Of a DNA stretch of 64,000 nt, positions 22,301 to 35,331 are shown piece by piece (positions within the stretch are counted from its first letter, which is position 1; every line of letters starts with the position of its first letter). This DNA is from Blasia pusilla. Its lineage: Eukaryota > Marchantiophyta > Marchantiopsida > Blasiales. The stretch covers positions 3,658,001 to 3,722,000 of the forward strand of contig CM114271.1 of NCBI GenBank assembly GCA_050084515.1, written 5' to 3'. The position numbers and the translations under genes are program-made. The notes under the pieces were generated by a model. The model was given only the letters and a program-made list of their open reading frames with translations. It had not been told where the DNA came from and did not search any database.

Positions 22301-25300
22301 CTTCCGCTCTTCTTGAAACGATTCTACTGCTCTGCGCTGCCTTTGGGTATCCTCCTCGAGAAAAACTACTCTCTCCTCCAACTTTGCAACTACACTCCTC
22401 AACATATCGCATTCTCGCTCAGTGAATTCGGATTTCAGTTTTGCATCACCAAGCTGTGAGGAAGTAGCATCAAGCACCTGCTTTTCCCGCATGAGTTCTT
22501 CCTGTGAGACTTGGAGATCTCTGTCTTTCTCCTCATTGGCCCCCTGAAGCCCAACCACACGGGCCTCCAAATCACTAATGCGACATTTGAGCGAATTATT
22601 TTCTTCCGTAGAGGAGACCAGTTTCACCTTCACGTGCTCGAGTTCATCTTCTGCAGCTTCGAACTCTTCCTCCAGAACTTTCAGAGCTTCCTTATTCCTC
22701 TCTAGATCGTCACTAAGCTCAACTTCACTTTCCTCCAACTCCGTAACCAACCGATTCAAATCGGCATTCTCCTTCAGAGAAGCGTCCAATTGAACCTTCA
22801 CGTCGTCTGATTCCCTCTCCATAGCTTCAAACTCTTCCTCTTGACGATTGAACCCTTCCTCTAAGTCTTTCAAGGCCCTGTTTTTCATGTCGATGAGTTC
22901 CTCTAAGCCGATCACTCTCTGATTCAACTCATCCAATTGATCATTCGAACAATCTGCACTACTCCTTTCCGCTTTCGCCATTTCCAACTGCTGCTCCATG
23001 GAAAGTAAAGCTGCATTCGTCTCTGCCGTACTGGATTCCAGGTTCCTGATGATGTTTTCAAGTTCAAACTCAGATGCGGCAAGTTTACATTTTAGCTCTT
23101 CTATCTCTACTTGTCGGGCTTCAAGACAAGTTTCAGTATCCTTTGTAGCGGAAGCACTTCGTTGAATAGCCTCCAAGACACTTTTCTTCTGGTCGAAAAA
23201 TACCACACAAAAGGATTCGATTTCCCCTCTAAGTTCTTTTGATCCTAGCCCGTGCAGCAGGTCCTTCTTCATCAGATGTACCTCTCCCGAAAGAGCAATC
23301 ATTTCCCGCTCATGTTCCTCTTGGAGATCGCCTATTTCTTTATACACAAGATCTACGACACCTAGCATTTTGGACAGCTCCAGAACCGTCTCTTCGCACA
23401 ACCCCAACAAGTGATTCTTCTCCCTCTCCATGTCATTGTTGAGATTCGTTATCTCTGTGACAAGTTGGTCCCTCTCCGCCTGGGCTATAGATCTCAAAGA
23501 AATTTCACGCTCAGACTTCGAGTCTTGCGCATGGTGTTTCGCAGCCTCGTTAGCCCTCACCAACGCATTCACCAGCACTTCAGCTTCCATTAACGTGGCT
23601 TGGCTATCCTGGAATTGCTGATGCATAATGGCAGCTTCCCGACCCTTCTCGCTTGCCTCGAGCTTCGCAGCCGACATCTCTTTGTGCAACTCTTCTCTTT
23701 CCTTCCGCCATTCTTTCTCTGCGTCATACATTTTGTCTTCCCACTGAGACAAGATTCCTCCAACTTTCTGCATCTCCCTCTCGAAAGATTCGATCTGGAG
23801 TTGCCTCTTAGACAACTCATCCTCGGCCGTCGCCAGATTCATGGAGATAACGTCGTTCAAGCGAACACTTTCCTGATAGACCATAGCCAGTCGATCCTTC
23901 TCACCTTGCATCTTGTCCATCTCAAGCTCAGCCTCCTTCAGGTTCGAGATTGCGATCTCCATCTCTTTCCTTGCAGACAAGATGGTGCTATCTTTCTCAA
24001 AAATGGTGGCCCTGAGCCCATCGACAATCTCCTTTTCATTGTGCTCACTTGAGACATCCTGGAATTTCATATTCATCCTTGCAGACATGGACGCCAATTC
24101 GTTCAGTTTCTCCACCATCCCTTCTTTCTCGGCCTTCCAGCTTTCTTCTGAAAGGACGTACTGCTGTAGTAAGGTCTGCACGGCAGCAACCTTTTCGTCA
24201 GCTTCCACACATTTACCCTCCAACAGTTCCGAATTCGCCTTCATAGTATCAAGCTCTACTTGTTGCTGTTCCACCTTCGACATAGCGACTAATAATTCCT
24301 CATGCACATCTTCTAACTCTTTCTCCAACTCTGCCTTTCGGACACTCAAAGATTCCACAGTCTCCATCATGCTTGACATCTCCTTTTCGGTGGCGGACAG
24401 CCTCAACTCAGCGACATGAGGCTGCTCCCGCAGCTGCGTTTCACTGGCCTCTAATTTCGCTTTGAGAACATTCATCTCCTTCTCCAAGATCTCTTTCTCA
24501 TTAAGAAAGTTGTTTTTCTCTAGCAGGAACTCCTCGTATGCCTTCTGGAGGGTGAAGGCCTGCAACTGGGTCTGTCCAAATTTGTTCTGCAAGAGAGTCA
24601 GCTCTTCCTCTGTATCTTTCAGAGTTTGGATGTTACAAGAGGCTGCGGACTCCAACATTTCCACATCATCCTCTAGAAGACCTCTCGCTGTCTCCAGGTC
24701 TCCCAATTCCTCGTGCAGCGCGGTCATTCTTCTGTCAGCTTCCTCAAATACTTGCCGACTTCTCGTGAAACCATCAAATACGGCCTCTTCCCTCTCATGA
24801 ACCTCTGCATTCAAGAGCTTCAAATCCAGTTGAAGCATTTCCTTCTTGACTCGCATGTCCTGTACCTCTTGCTCTGCAGTTGCCTGTTCACACTCCCATA
24901 CCCTCTTAGCCTCCATCAACTCTTCCATTCGTAGTGATATCGAGCGCTCCCGCATTTCTGCTTCACTAACCCTGGCTTGTACTCTGGCCAGATCTCCCTG
25001 AATTTGAATCAGAGCCTGCTCTTTATCATTGCAAGCCTTTTCGGCTTCCACAGAAGCACATACCAACTTAATCCTCTCAGCTTCCAGTTCCTCTTTGGCA
25101 ACAGTAAGCGCCTCGATACCTTTCGCCATTTCTGAAACTCTGAATTCCGCTTGCTTCAAGTTGGACTCGAGACTTAGAACTTCTAGACGCAGAGATTCTA
25201 CCAACTTCTCATGCTCCAAACATTCATGCTCGGTCTGCTCTTGCTCTAGGATCAGGGTAGCCTTCTCGTCTGCCCACTTTTGAGACTTGGCGATCTCTTT

Positions 25301-28300
25301 ATCTAGAGCCTGCTGGCATGCTTCATGATCTAAGTGTGCGCATTCAAGCTCTCTGTCTCTGAGCTTCAACGCCGTGGTTACTGAAGAAAGTTTAGACTCT
25401 AAACTCTCCAACACTGATGTCTGCGATGCGAAATCTTCCTCCAGAGCTCTCACTTTGGAGAGGCTAACATGCAAGCTTTCCTCAGCCGATTCAAGACTCT
25501 CTGCACTCGCTTCGAAATGTGATACTGCATCCAATGCATTCTCCAGTCCCTCTTTGACGGAATTCATGAAATAATCACTCTCTACCATCCAAGTCTCACG
25601 GGAGGAGACTGCATGGGACACTACTTTCAAAGCCTTACTCTCTACTTCAGAAACTTGCAATTCAGCCTTCAATAACAACTCTTCCACCTGGCCGATGAGC
25701 ACCTGGCTTCTGGCGTATTTCACTTCCAGAACTTGGAATTGCGACTTCAAGGAGTCATTATCACGAACAGCAAGCTCATGCTCCTGGGCTAGCTTCTCAT
25801 GTCCCTCAACTAGAGACCGATATTGATCCGCCAGCATTTCCTTGTGGGAACGATACTCTTCCAGTTTCTCCTGCAAGGACGCGATTTCGATCTCCTTTTC
25901 CGCCACTGCAATTTGAGCCTCTTGATTCTGTGTTCCCAGCGTGATCTTAGCCACTTTGAGCTCCTTGATCCTGTCAAGAAGCTGTTCCACCAGCACAAAA
26001 GCAGCCATCGATTTCTTTTCCGACTCTCGGATCATGGATTTCCCATCTTTTGAATCCAAGATTGGTTCCTTCTCGGGTGAGCAAGAACCAGCCAACACCG
26101 CTTCACTAAGGGCTCTAACCTTCTCTTCTGTTTCCCTGACCAGCGATTGGGCATCCTGCAATCGGTTCTGCAGGAGCACACCTTTCAGCATCTCAACCTT
26201 CGACTTATCTACCCTTTGAAGGTTCTCCAACTCGATTGCTGAACTTGACTTTTGAGCGATGGATTCCTGGATGATCTCATCCATTTCTTTAGAAGCTTCT
26301 ATGAGCGCCTGATCTCCTTCGGAAAGGTAGTCGATAAGTTTGGCCGTAGCACTTTCCCAATCTTTGTGAAGGCCCCGAATTTCAGCATCCTTTCCACTCA
26401 ATATAGCTTCGTATTTACTAGCTAAATGTCCCTTTTCTCCAGCCAATTTCTCAACATTCAGTTGCTGCTCTTCCAACTCTTTCTCCAATTGAAGGATTTG
26501 CAGCTTCGCCATGGCTTCCAATTCCGCCCCGGCAGCCACATCCTCTCTCAATTCCAGGATCTCGGACTGCATTGAAGTGATGGCAAGAGCTGTCTCTGTC
26601 TCCACTTCTGATCTCGTCACTTCCATTTCATTCTCGCGAGCGATCCGAAGAGCCCTCTCCTCCTGAAACTGCTTGTTGGCTCTTCTGACCTCCTCTCTCT
26701 CCCGTCTAGCTTTCTCCAACTTCTTTTGCAAACCGTAAAGAGCAGGCTCATAGGCGCTTTTCCCTCGCCTTTGAAAGCTGGTGTTCTCCGTTTGCTCAAG
26801 AACTTCTGATCTCTCTTCGTTTACGTTGGGCTGCTTCAACGAATCCAGCAGCATGGAGTGCTCGGTTTGCAGATTCTCAAGCTCATTGATGGAGAACAAT
26901 TGTTGTCCTTCAAGAGCCTGCACAATATTTTGCTCGTGCTGAACTCTAGCTAAAGCTTCTTCGAGCTGCTTTGACAAGACTTCGATCCTCTCTTCGGCTA
27001 CCGAGCGCTGTTCTTGCTCCTCCTTCAAAACAGCCTCAAGAGACTCGAGCTCCAGCTGCAGCTGCATAATTTCTTCAGAGTGCCTCATTTCAAGCTCTTG
27101 CACCTTCGACCATCTTTCTTGTGCGGACACTTTCCCCACCCCATGCTTCTCCAGCGTGCTTGGCCCTTGGGCAACTTCTTCCGAGACCACGACGCCCCTT
27201 ACTTCCACTGCTTCAGTCGTCTGATCCGCTCCGACTCTTCCAGAAAGTTCGGCTATAAGATCTTGAGCTTCCCTGAGCTGTGTCCTCAATTCGGATTCCT
27301 GAAATAACAATACGAAGGTGGGTATCAGTAACCTTCGAACCACCTGAAGACGCACATCTGTCCACAACTAACATCTATGCTCAGAATTCTTTCAACGACG
27401 TCAGCATACCTGGATGCGCCAAAGCATGGCCGATTCTTGAATGTGGGTCAACGACTCGCGCTGCTGTAGAGCAATCTCCTCGGTTTCCAGTCGTATACGC
27501 TTCACCGTAGCTTGGGCAGTGGACGCAGTCTCCTGTAGGCATCACCGATCAATGGTGAGTGGCTGCTTCTTTTCACCTGCAATCTCACGTATCGGGATAG
27601 AGAGAAAACATGGTAGAAGATGTACCTGGGCTGCAGCAAGACTGGCCTCGGTGCTGTGAAGCCGCTCGGTAACTTCCTCAGCGGACACGAGCTCATTCTT
27701 CCATGTCTCCAAAGACTGATTACAGTGTCGAGGAGCAAGTTAGCAAACATCGACCATGATAAAACGCGCTTGCGAGAACTGACTCAATGATACTACATGT
27801 GATTCATACAAACGTTAAATACCTGAAGATCAGCTCGTAGATTCTCAGCGTTTTGAAGTGCATTTTGAAGCTGTTCCTGCATTTGCTCACGAAGCCTAGC
27901 TTCTTGCGACCACCGCTCTTCCCCCTGCCAACCAATCATAAACGTCTTAGGCACCACTTTCCTATTTTACTTCCATTACGCTCGATGTGTACCCTCTCGA
28001 TCCAACCACTGCCAGAACCCAAAAGACACCCGACCGGAAACTCGTTCATTCGGCAGGCGAACTCACCTTCTGCAGCTCCAACCTCAACTCCTCGATTGTG
28101 ATCTGACTCTCAGATTGCTCCTGATGAGCAGCACTCGACAACGTCTCCTGCGTAGGACCAAAACTTCGATCTAATCAAAACCGGGCCTACGTTATGAACT
28201 CAATTCAATTATCTGCTCCAGACGACCTGGAAATTTTGCAAAGAACCTTAATTAATGAAGGGAAGATACGTACTTTAAGAGCCTCGACTTCGATTTGCTT

Positions 28301-31300
28301 TCCTGCACAGTTAACCTTGAGCTCCGCCACCATTGCCTGCAGTTGATCGACTTGTCTGTGACAGCAACAACGCGAACTCGATAATTAGCGTTAAGCTTCA
28401 TTGATCATGCACCGCTCGTGGAAACACGAGACTTGATGGAAGGAGTAGTATTTATAACACTGTTTATGACAGGGCAGTTGCATGCAGACCTACGTCGCCT
28501 CTTAATGTAAATCATTCACGGGTGGTACCTCGCCAGCTCGGCGTTTGCGATAAGGCAGTTGTTTAGGTTGTCACGACACTCCTTCACTTCCTTCTCATAG
28601 CTATCGACCTGCACGATTCCAGACGAGGTAGCATATTCAGGAATGAGCCCATGTCGAATCCATGCAAAGCGGCGTAGAAGATGTCAACTGCTCGCGCAAA
28701 ATGGAGTACGGGCGAGCCCAATTACCTCTATGAGTAGTAGCTCATTTTCCCGAGCACGTGCATCGATCTCGGGAATGAGGGCTCGCTTCTGTGAGGTCCA
28801 CAAAGAAAATGAGTTCACTCTCGGAAAATGAAACACAGTGGACCGTCAAGCGCAATGAATTACTTAATAAAATCAACCCCAATTGTGTTTCTTAATGAAA
28901 TCAACCCGAATGCGCAGTTACTGCGTAAACCTATGGGAATGTTACCTGAGGTGTGGTGAGCCTCTCAAGAGCTTGCTCCTCCCCTAATTTCTCATCCAGA
29001 ATCTCTAGAAGCTGTGTGCAACACCAATGTGCAGACAGACAGATTTAATATCAGTTACGCGATTCGCAAATGACTGTCACGTACAGGAAACTGCCCATCT
29101 GACGCAGATGTGTTTCTCATGTTTACGCTCCGGAAACACTAAATCAGCAGTAACAAATTCTCACCATGAACGAAAGCTTAACTCATTGCAACCTGTCACT
29201 CCTCTAGTCCTCTGCATGGTTTTGCATAAACGATGACGATTTAGGCTCCAGATCTCGGTGAGAGACTCTACCTGATTTCTAAGCCCCGTAACCTCTTCGA
29301 GTAGAATATCCTTCTCACCACAGTCGTGAAATTCTTGATACCTGTATTACAGGCCCATTAGTTAAACAATCTTCGAATTGCATGAAAATTTGAAACAAAA
29401 ACGTTGCGTCGAATCTTAATGGACAGTACCTCCGTAGCTGCTCCATTAAGCGTATATTTTCCATCGCAAAGCGAGTCAGCTCGGGATTTCGGTCCACGCG
29501 GGCTCGAATCAACTGAAGCTCCTCCATCAAAGCCTTTTTCTCTTCCTTATAAAATGATTCCACAGATAATACGTTGTCGGCAACACCCTCCAATCTGCGA
29601 ATTTTATCCTCCCGGAACCGTAACATCATTTTGGAACATTGTGAATCCTCTTCACGTTGCCGGACCTGCAAAGACCAGAACATAAGAGCATCACCGTGCC
29701 GTTGGACACATACGCATCTCGGATACACACGCCAAAGCTCGCTTGGCGGTCAAATATAATGCGGCCGGCGCTCCAAGGTCGAATGTAAGATAAACACAGC
29801 CTTTTTGTTCGAATGTATTGCATGAAATCACTGTCGACTCATGACTCCGAAGTCAAGAAAGACTTTCAAGCGAAAGAGAACCCTACAGAAGGGATGAAGA
29901 CGGTGGGTATTGTGCAAAATTCGGGGATAGAAACGAGAGAACGCGAGTGTACAACATTTCTGACCAAACTCATAAGCACATATCGGGACGAAATCGCTTA
30001 ATTTCAAAACATCCACCTTCCCGATGCATTAAGTCCATGGCAACATTGACGAACTTGGAGCAGATGCAGGAGCCGTTGGTTTCAAACCAAACGTGTCAAC
30101 ATTGGAATTTCTGTGTATTGGTAGAGAGCCATACCAGACGATTTAGCTGTTCAATCTCAGAAGCCAGCTTCTTCGTCATGTCCTCAGCAACCTGTTCTCT
30201 TCGTAGGGACCCTGCTAGGACAGCTTCGATGGCCCTCAGTTTCTGATGAGGAAAGTAAACGACGAGAGATTAGTTTTGATGAAATCGCGAATAAGATAAG
30301 ACGTATAATTGAATTATGTCCGTGAATGTGAATGTTGAGCATAGTACCTTGTCAACGGTGACAATGGCCTTCGACTTGCTCGCATCCAATGAATCACGAT
30401 GGGAGTCTACATCCATGTTGTCTCCACTATTTTCTGCCTCTACCGAACCATTCTGGAGTGACGAAAATCGCATTGATGGAGTCCTTGAGATGCTTTCTCG
30501 ACGGAGACGATCCACTTCGACCTTTTCATTCAGAAACGAAGAATCAGATGCAGCGGTGGCTAGCATTGCACCAGGCGTTCCAAGATTCCTAACAATACAG
30601 CTTCAACCGTGACTGAAAAATGGGTTTGTATCGTGCTGCTTACTTTAAGATCCTGAATTTGCTGGCGCAGAGCGATGACATCCCCAGAAGCATCTTGGTT
30701 GATTACAGCCTGTTCCAAACAAGAGCCCGGATTGATTAGAACGTCCGTGAGTAGTATGATCGCACGTTTGAACACGCACCGAGCGATGGGAAATCAGACC
30801 AGAGCAGCCTAGAGGATGCAGACGCGCTAAGGAACTTGAGTCATCATGAGGCTCTCTCATCTGGAGGAATGGAGGTGGCAAGGAAGTTTAGAAGCGTACA
30901 TTATTACGAATGAACTTCGCACGCTGCGCAAATTTTAATGTACTCAATGTCTCCATGGCATTGCTGCACAATTAAGCACACACAAGAGGACCAGACAGCT
31001 CAAAAGTCAGATGTGCAGACAGATCATGCGTGGACAGATTGCTACGTGGCATCTCATACAAAACTCAAGGAACACTGGAAACTTCTTTCAGGAGAAAATC
31101 ATTTTCTTCTGTAAGTACCAATGAATGAACAGCCAGTATACCTTTGCAGTACCAATGAGATCATTATTACAGAAACTCTAGGACGAACTTACCAGCTAGA
31201 AGGGCTGACGTTGGCTATCATGATCGTTTTCGAGTTTCCACCCAGAGAATCCTAACAATACAGTAGAAATGTAAGGGCCAAGGAGAAGCTCCTACACAGG

Positions 31301-34300
31301 AATGCAACGCGATGGACTTGACGACATAATCCCACAGAGTTCCATTCCGAACTTTCAAATGTCCATTTGACTTCGGGTAATTCAGCCTTAATATCAAGAA
31401 AGCTCCAAAATCTAAATTTAAAATCAAGTTTGTAGAAACCTGGAGGAGGAATGTCAGCTTGGAATCTCGGTACGGAACATGGCGTTGTTTGCCGTTCGCA
31501 ACATCAACAAGAATCATTATGACCAATCTGTAATGAACCATGCAACCAACCCAAAGCCTCATTATGATACTATAAATGTGATGCACTCAAAATTATGCCA
31601 AAATGAATTTGATTGGAACGGAGACCCACGTGGAACTAGCTGGTATCTCAGCAAATCCATCAACTGAATCCCGGAACCCAAGAGGTTTCTATACTATGGC
31701 GAATAATGTACTTACCCAAGGGTGGACAACGATTTGTTGATGTTCGCGGCTTCTTTTAACCGGCCTCCCTCAGCACCTGAACTTTTCTGCCTGTAGCCAT
31801 GTCATGCGCAAATTCGAGTCAAATTAAACTGTTATGTGAGAACTTTACGTCAGTCAGTGATGTCCTCTAACTGTAACCTGGAGGTAATTGATGATGCACC
31901 TAAATCTGACGAAACGCTAACACGACGAAACCGAACGGATTTGATTCGTCAGTGGTTACCGCTCTGAGCCTGCGAGGTCGACCAGGTGCAGCCGCCCATA
32001 GCGAGAGCTGGTCATGGTGTTAATCTCCCACTGTGTAGAACGACAAGAACGAGTGAAAAGGGGCAAACAACTTATCAAGCTTGAATCTTTGGTGGAGCTA
32101 CAAAACGTCTGAAAGATTACAAACATTTCTAACGAACAACAATTGGGACCAGCTTGTTAGCTTTTTCATGGCCGCGAATAGTCACCTTGCTTTCCACGAC
32201 ACAAGTGAAGACACTGTGAGAACGACTGCTCTCTCTGTTCATGTTCGTCGACGCAACTTTACGGCTGGCAGCTCCCTGTAGCTCAAGGACAACACTATGG
32301 AGTCAGAGAACAATTAGACTGGTTTTTTTCCCCTAAATCACTGATCTGGATCAAGCGCACTCGAAAGTGTGAAAGCTCCTGAGACTACAAGTGTGAAATT
32401 TGACTAAACTTCGGAAGAGGTTCGAGAATCCATAAGCTTTTTCTGAGGTAACCACCAGTCCATACGTGTATCCTGAGACATCACACGATATCGCCGTTGA
32501 GTCTTTGTAGTTACTTCATCACCTCAAAAAATTTCTAAGCAGGTTTCCACGAATGACGAGAAACCCACGATCTAACACTTCCCAGGGCATCTATCAAACA
32601 CGTCTACAGCCCACAAGAGTAAGAGGAGATGCCTTTACATTGCTCTCAAAACTGCTCATAAAATCAAACCTGGTAGTTGGAAGTGCCTAGGTATGTCCCC
32701 AAGTCAGAGGAAGGGAAGGGTGCAAACATGAACCTGGAGAAGCAGCTGAATAACATCTTGTACACTTCGCACCTCGACCTCAGATAGATTCTCAACATAG
32801 ACCCCTTTCTTCGCATCTTCTCGCAGCTGTAACATAGCCACTAGAGTGAGACGGGCCATATTCCTTGGACCATTTAGAATCATTCTATACAGAGGACTAG
32901 TCCAAACGACGAGTTCCAGAAACCTCTGCGTAATACTCAAGTTGCAAATGGCAGAAAGTGGCATGCAGATCGAGGCACTCACTTGCAAGTTCGTTGACGA
33001 AGGTTCTAGCAGATCAGTGATCTGCTCATTGTAAATTTCCAAGAATGAAACTTTACAGGAATACTTCAGTTGTTCGTGCCTTCGGCTCTCTTGTTCCTGC
33101 TTGTAAGAAATGGAAATAGCTTAGGGTAATGGCTTCGGTCTGGAAGAAACCTTCAATTTGAAATCACCTATCAGCATTCAGAGCAGGAGTGGCGCAAATA
33201 TTTACCCTTCTAATCCTCGCAAATAAGTATTCGAAAACACGAGGCGTCATTCCCCTCTGCTCGCTCGGCCTAAAATCAAGATCTTCAATATCTCCGAGCA
33301 TCGTATGTGTCTTTCCACTTCCTGTCTGCAATAATTCGGCAACAGTCCAGGCATCAGAGGCACCCCTGTCGAACCAGACCTGTCAACTATATTTCCTCTG
33401 GCAGGAAAGGAATTTGGTAACATTAATTTACCTGCGGGTAAGACCTCTATGCGACGAGTTACAACTTGATTCATGCTTACTCACCTCCGAAAGATGGAAC
33501 CAACAAAACTACCAGAAATATTTTATTTGTGATCGCAACTCTTGGACCCGAACAACGCCAAAAGCGAATCATGACAGCTACTGGCAATTTTTTTATTCAG
33601 GACATGTTCGACAACTTGAACCAGGTTATAGGTTGCTTACTTGTCCATAAGCAAACATACAGCTGTTGTAGCCTGACATGCAATTTTCCACCATCGGTAG
33701 ACCAGCGACTTTGAAAAGCTTTTCCTGCACGTTCGTTGGATAAACGAAGATTTTCAGAAGGCTTTCCAAGGGTTTACCACCACAGAAGAATCGACAGTCA
33801 ATTTGGGACGACATTCCTATGAGGATCCGTGTGTACCTGCGTAATTGCTTCCCCGGCAACATGATCAAATGTGTATCGAGACTCTGGCTGTCCGAGCCAA
33901 GTAAGAGTGTGAGAACTTTCTTGTCTTAAGCACCTACTAGATCCTTGCGCAGCCAGTTCACTGTTGTTGATGGGTCGAGTCCGAATCAAAACCTGGCAGA
34001 GACGGTGAAACGATCACATCAACTAAATGGAAGGAAGTAATTGCCTACAGATCTGACAAAAGAGAACCACGGAGTCGGAAGCCGGATTTTTCGGGTCCTC
34101 CCTTCCCCTATTGATCGTTTACCAAAGGGAGAAATTGCAATCTCGCAATATCACTTGCGCAGCGTATTACGGCTTTCTACTCTTCTCATTGGCTGGACTT
34201 ACTCTCTCCCTCATAGGAAGACTACGCCTCATAATCGTTCATCTTCACACAGGTCCTAGTTCGTTAAAGACGAGCTGATTAACGGACCTCAGCACTTGTG

Positions 34301-35331
34301 AAACATCGATCTTGCCTTGCCAGGTCGACTAGTGGAGTGGAGTACATTCTGCACTAGGGACAGCGCTACAACCTCGTGAACAGCCAAGCCCTGAGACTCT
34401 TGTAGCTTCATACCTGAACGTTGTGGTCGTTCCAGAAACTAGGATCTTCTTCCAGATCGAAATGCTGTGGTAGAAATACATTATCCGCAGCCTGCGCAAC
34501 AACGGCTTTAGGTGGTTGTAGGCCCATGGTTCGGGTGAGTACGTGCTGTGAGCCTGCAGAACGGACATTTGCGAGTCCCGCAGTACCCCCATTGCTTGTG
34601 CTCGATTGTTGACCATACTTCAGGGACCTGGAAGCGCTCTTGCTAGGTGTGCCATGTTGGGACTGATTGTTCACCCCAGACTCCGAATCGTAGCCTGACC
34701 TTCCTGCAGCTGTTGCGCTCGTTTTTGGCGTTGTCTGCGCACTCCCTCCACTCACTCTCCTTGCAGAGTTGGGGAGGACCTGTGGAATCGCATTACAATT
34801 TCCATTCAATCCTGAACTAGTCGCAGTAACTTCGGACGAAGCTGATTGCTTCAAAGGTCGTGGAGTAGCAACCTCCGACCCACCGTCAGCTGGAATATGT
34901 TCATGCTGAATCCGTGAGCGCGCTTGAGAAGGAGAGCTTTTGGAACCGGAAGCAACTGTATTTGATGAATGGTTTTGCCAAGTGTACTTGCTCTTTGGAC
35001 CTAAGGGAACAACAGATGACGCGTTCTTCTCCGGAGTCCCATTGACACTCCCTTCCGAGTTCTCGAGATGAGGATATTTTTCGGCACCGTGGAATGAGAG
35101 TTTCCCTTTCGCCCGCGGAGTTTGCTGCTCTCCCTTAGAGTTATCCGGTTGCGACCGCTCAGTAGGAGGGGTGAGCGGATTCCGCAAAGTCTCCGAAATG
35201 GGGCACAGAGGCTGTCGACCAGGAGTGGTTGCTGTAGAAGAGTCAGTTCCTGAGACACTTGCATCGGTTAGATCGTTCTTTCTTGATGTACTGCGCATGA
35301 AGAGCCGGAGGGGAGAAATTCCCTTCGCCAT
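16154..35331 (-). CDS. giant kinesin-12 (phragmoplast-orienting-kinesin type), 39 exons, about 4,222 aa
   Basis: I joined 39 coding exons with GT-AG borders and consistent phase; the total is 12,669 nt including stop. Layout: a Ser/Thr/Pro-rich N-terminal region (residues 1-306), a kinesin motor (about 307-644), then coiled coil to the end. The motor has R-P-I-N-N-S-E, G-S-G-K-T-H-T-M (P-loop), N-M-N-R-E-S-S-R-S-H (switch I) and V-D-L-A-G-S-E-R (switch II). The Q-E-S-S-H-T-L-T-W-L-G block at the motor start and the C-terminal S-Q-P-S-S-F-Y-I are typical of plant kinesin-12 (POK/KINID type). These proteins act at the cortical division zone and phragmoplast to place the new cell wall. The length is well above what I recall for Arabidopsis POK1/POK2 (about 2,000-2,800). 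The start is the first in-frame ATG after an upstream stop; an extra upstream exon is not excluded. Exon coordinates are in the next entries. Confidence 0.9.
19540..20490 (-). repeat. 171-residue tandem duplication in kinesin exon 26
   Basis: Two adjacent segments share L-R-Q-T-L-[TA]-S-T, S-E-M-P-D-L-S, E-L-N-L-L-R-G, E-K-R-D, D-L-Q-Q, N-S-A-L-E-E-E-L, A-[ED]-E-L-M-L and L-R-N-E-L in the same order. The agaggtctggcat block occurs at 19891 and 20404, 513 bp apart, a multiple of three. It is older or more diverged than the best 63-residue units. Confidence 0.85.
20960..22770 (-). repeat. array of about nine or ten 189-bp (63-residue) units inside kinesin exon 26
   Basis: Each unit follows the pattern L-K-S-V-V-x-x-L-E-E-R-V, then a variable acidic stretch, A-V-E-x-x-E-x-E-L-K, V-L-D-S-K, E-L-E-D-L-K, and S-S-x-x-E-N-x-E. 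Five or six central units are exactly 63 residues, that is nine heptads, so duplication keeps the coiled-coil phase. At DNA level the block ttccacattctcttgcgcag recurs exactly 189 bp apart near 22025 and 22214. Confidence 0.9.
27410..30709 (-). other. kinesin exons 13-25: neck and first coiled coils
   Basis: Exons: 30709-30644, 30521-30348, 30242-30135, 29665-29430, 29341-29272, 29011-28946, 28788-28726, 28608-28529, 28355-28274, 28147-28067, 27924-27823, 27715-27626, 27532-27410. Exon 13 has the A-S-G-D-V-I-A-L-R-Q-Q-I block that follows the motor in this class. Exon 15 has L-R-R-E-Q-V-A-E-D, also typical of kinesin-12. For exon 14 the acceptor at 30521 keeps the frame; a nearer acceptor at 30588 would shift it by one base. 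Confidence 0.8.
30900..35331 (-). other. kinesin exons 1-12: N-terminal region and motor domain
   Basis: Exons (high to low): 35331-34414, 33992-33837, 33724-33641, 33325-33206, 33096-32983, 32826-32734, 32275-32186, 32030-31960, 31790-31716, 31527-31440, 31251-31193, 30963-30900. Exon 1 encodes the Ser/Pro-rich N-terminal region ending in a conserved D-P-S-F-W-N-D-H-N-V-Q stretch. Exon 2 begins the motor with V-L-I-R-T-R-P. Exon 4 begins at the P-loop, exon 7 carries switch I and exon 8 carries switch II. Exon 12 ends with L-K-F-A-Q-R-A-K-F-I-R-N-N, the end of the motor core and start of the neck. All nucleotide-binding residues are present, so the motor looks active. Confidence 0.88.

Larger units (their letters stand above)
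19448..27298 (-). other. kinesin exon 26: one 7,851-nt coiled-coil exon (2,617 residues)
   Basis: This single exon encodes about 62% of the protein (residues about 1092-3708) as uninterrupted heptad-rich sequence high in Glu, Leu, Lys and Gln, with no stop over 7.85 kb. Its acceptor lies after ttgttatttcag (sense) and its donor is CAG/GTCTGC. Residues about 2600-3200 are a tandem array of 63-residue units, and residues about 3360-3680 hold a 171-residue duplication. The many open frames on the opposite strand are shadows of this biased composition. Confidence 0.9.

Noticed and set aside
20960-22770. CRISPR-like array because of regular 189-bp spacing
   Set aside because: The repeats are whole coding units in a plant exon, without short repeats and unique spacers.
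19535-27307. Many + strand open frames opposite kinesin exon 26
   Set aside because: Serine/leucine/phenylalanine-rich antisense of a Glu/Lys/Leu-rich coiled coil, with no domain and no independent signals.
30588-30643. Short intron (about 55 nt) ending at 30588 for kinesin exon 14
   Set aside because: It breaks the reading frame and introduces a stop. The acceptor at 30521 restores phase and gives a normal intron length.
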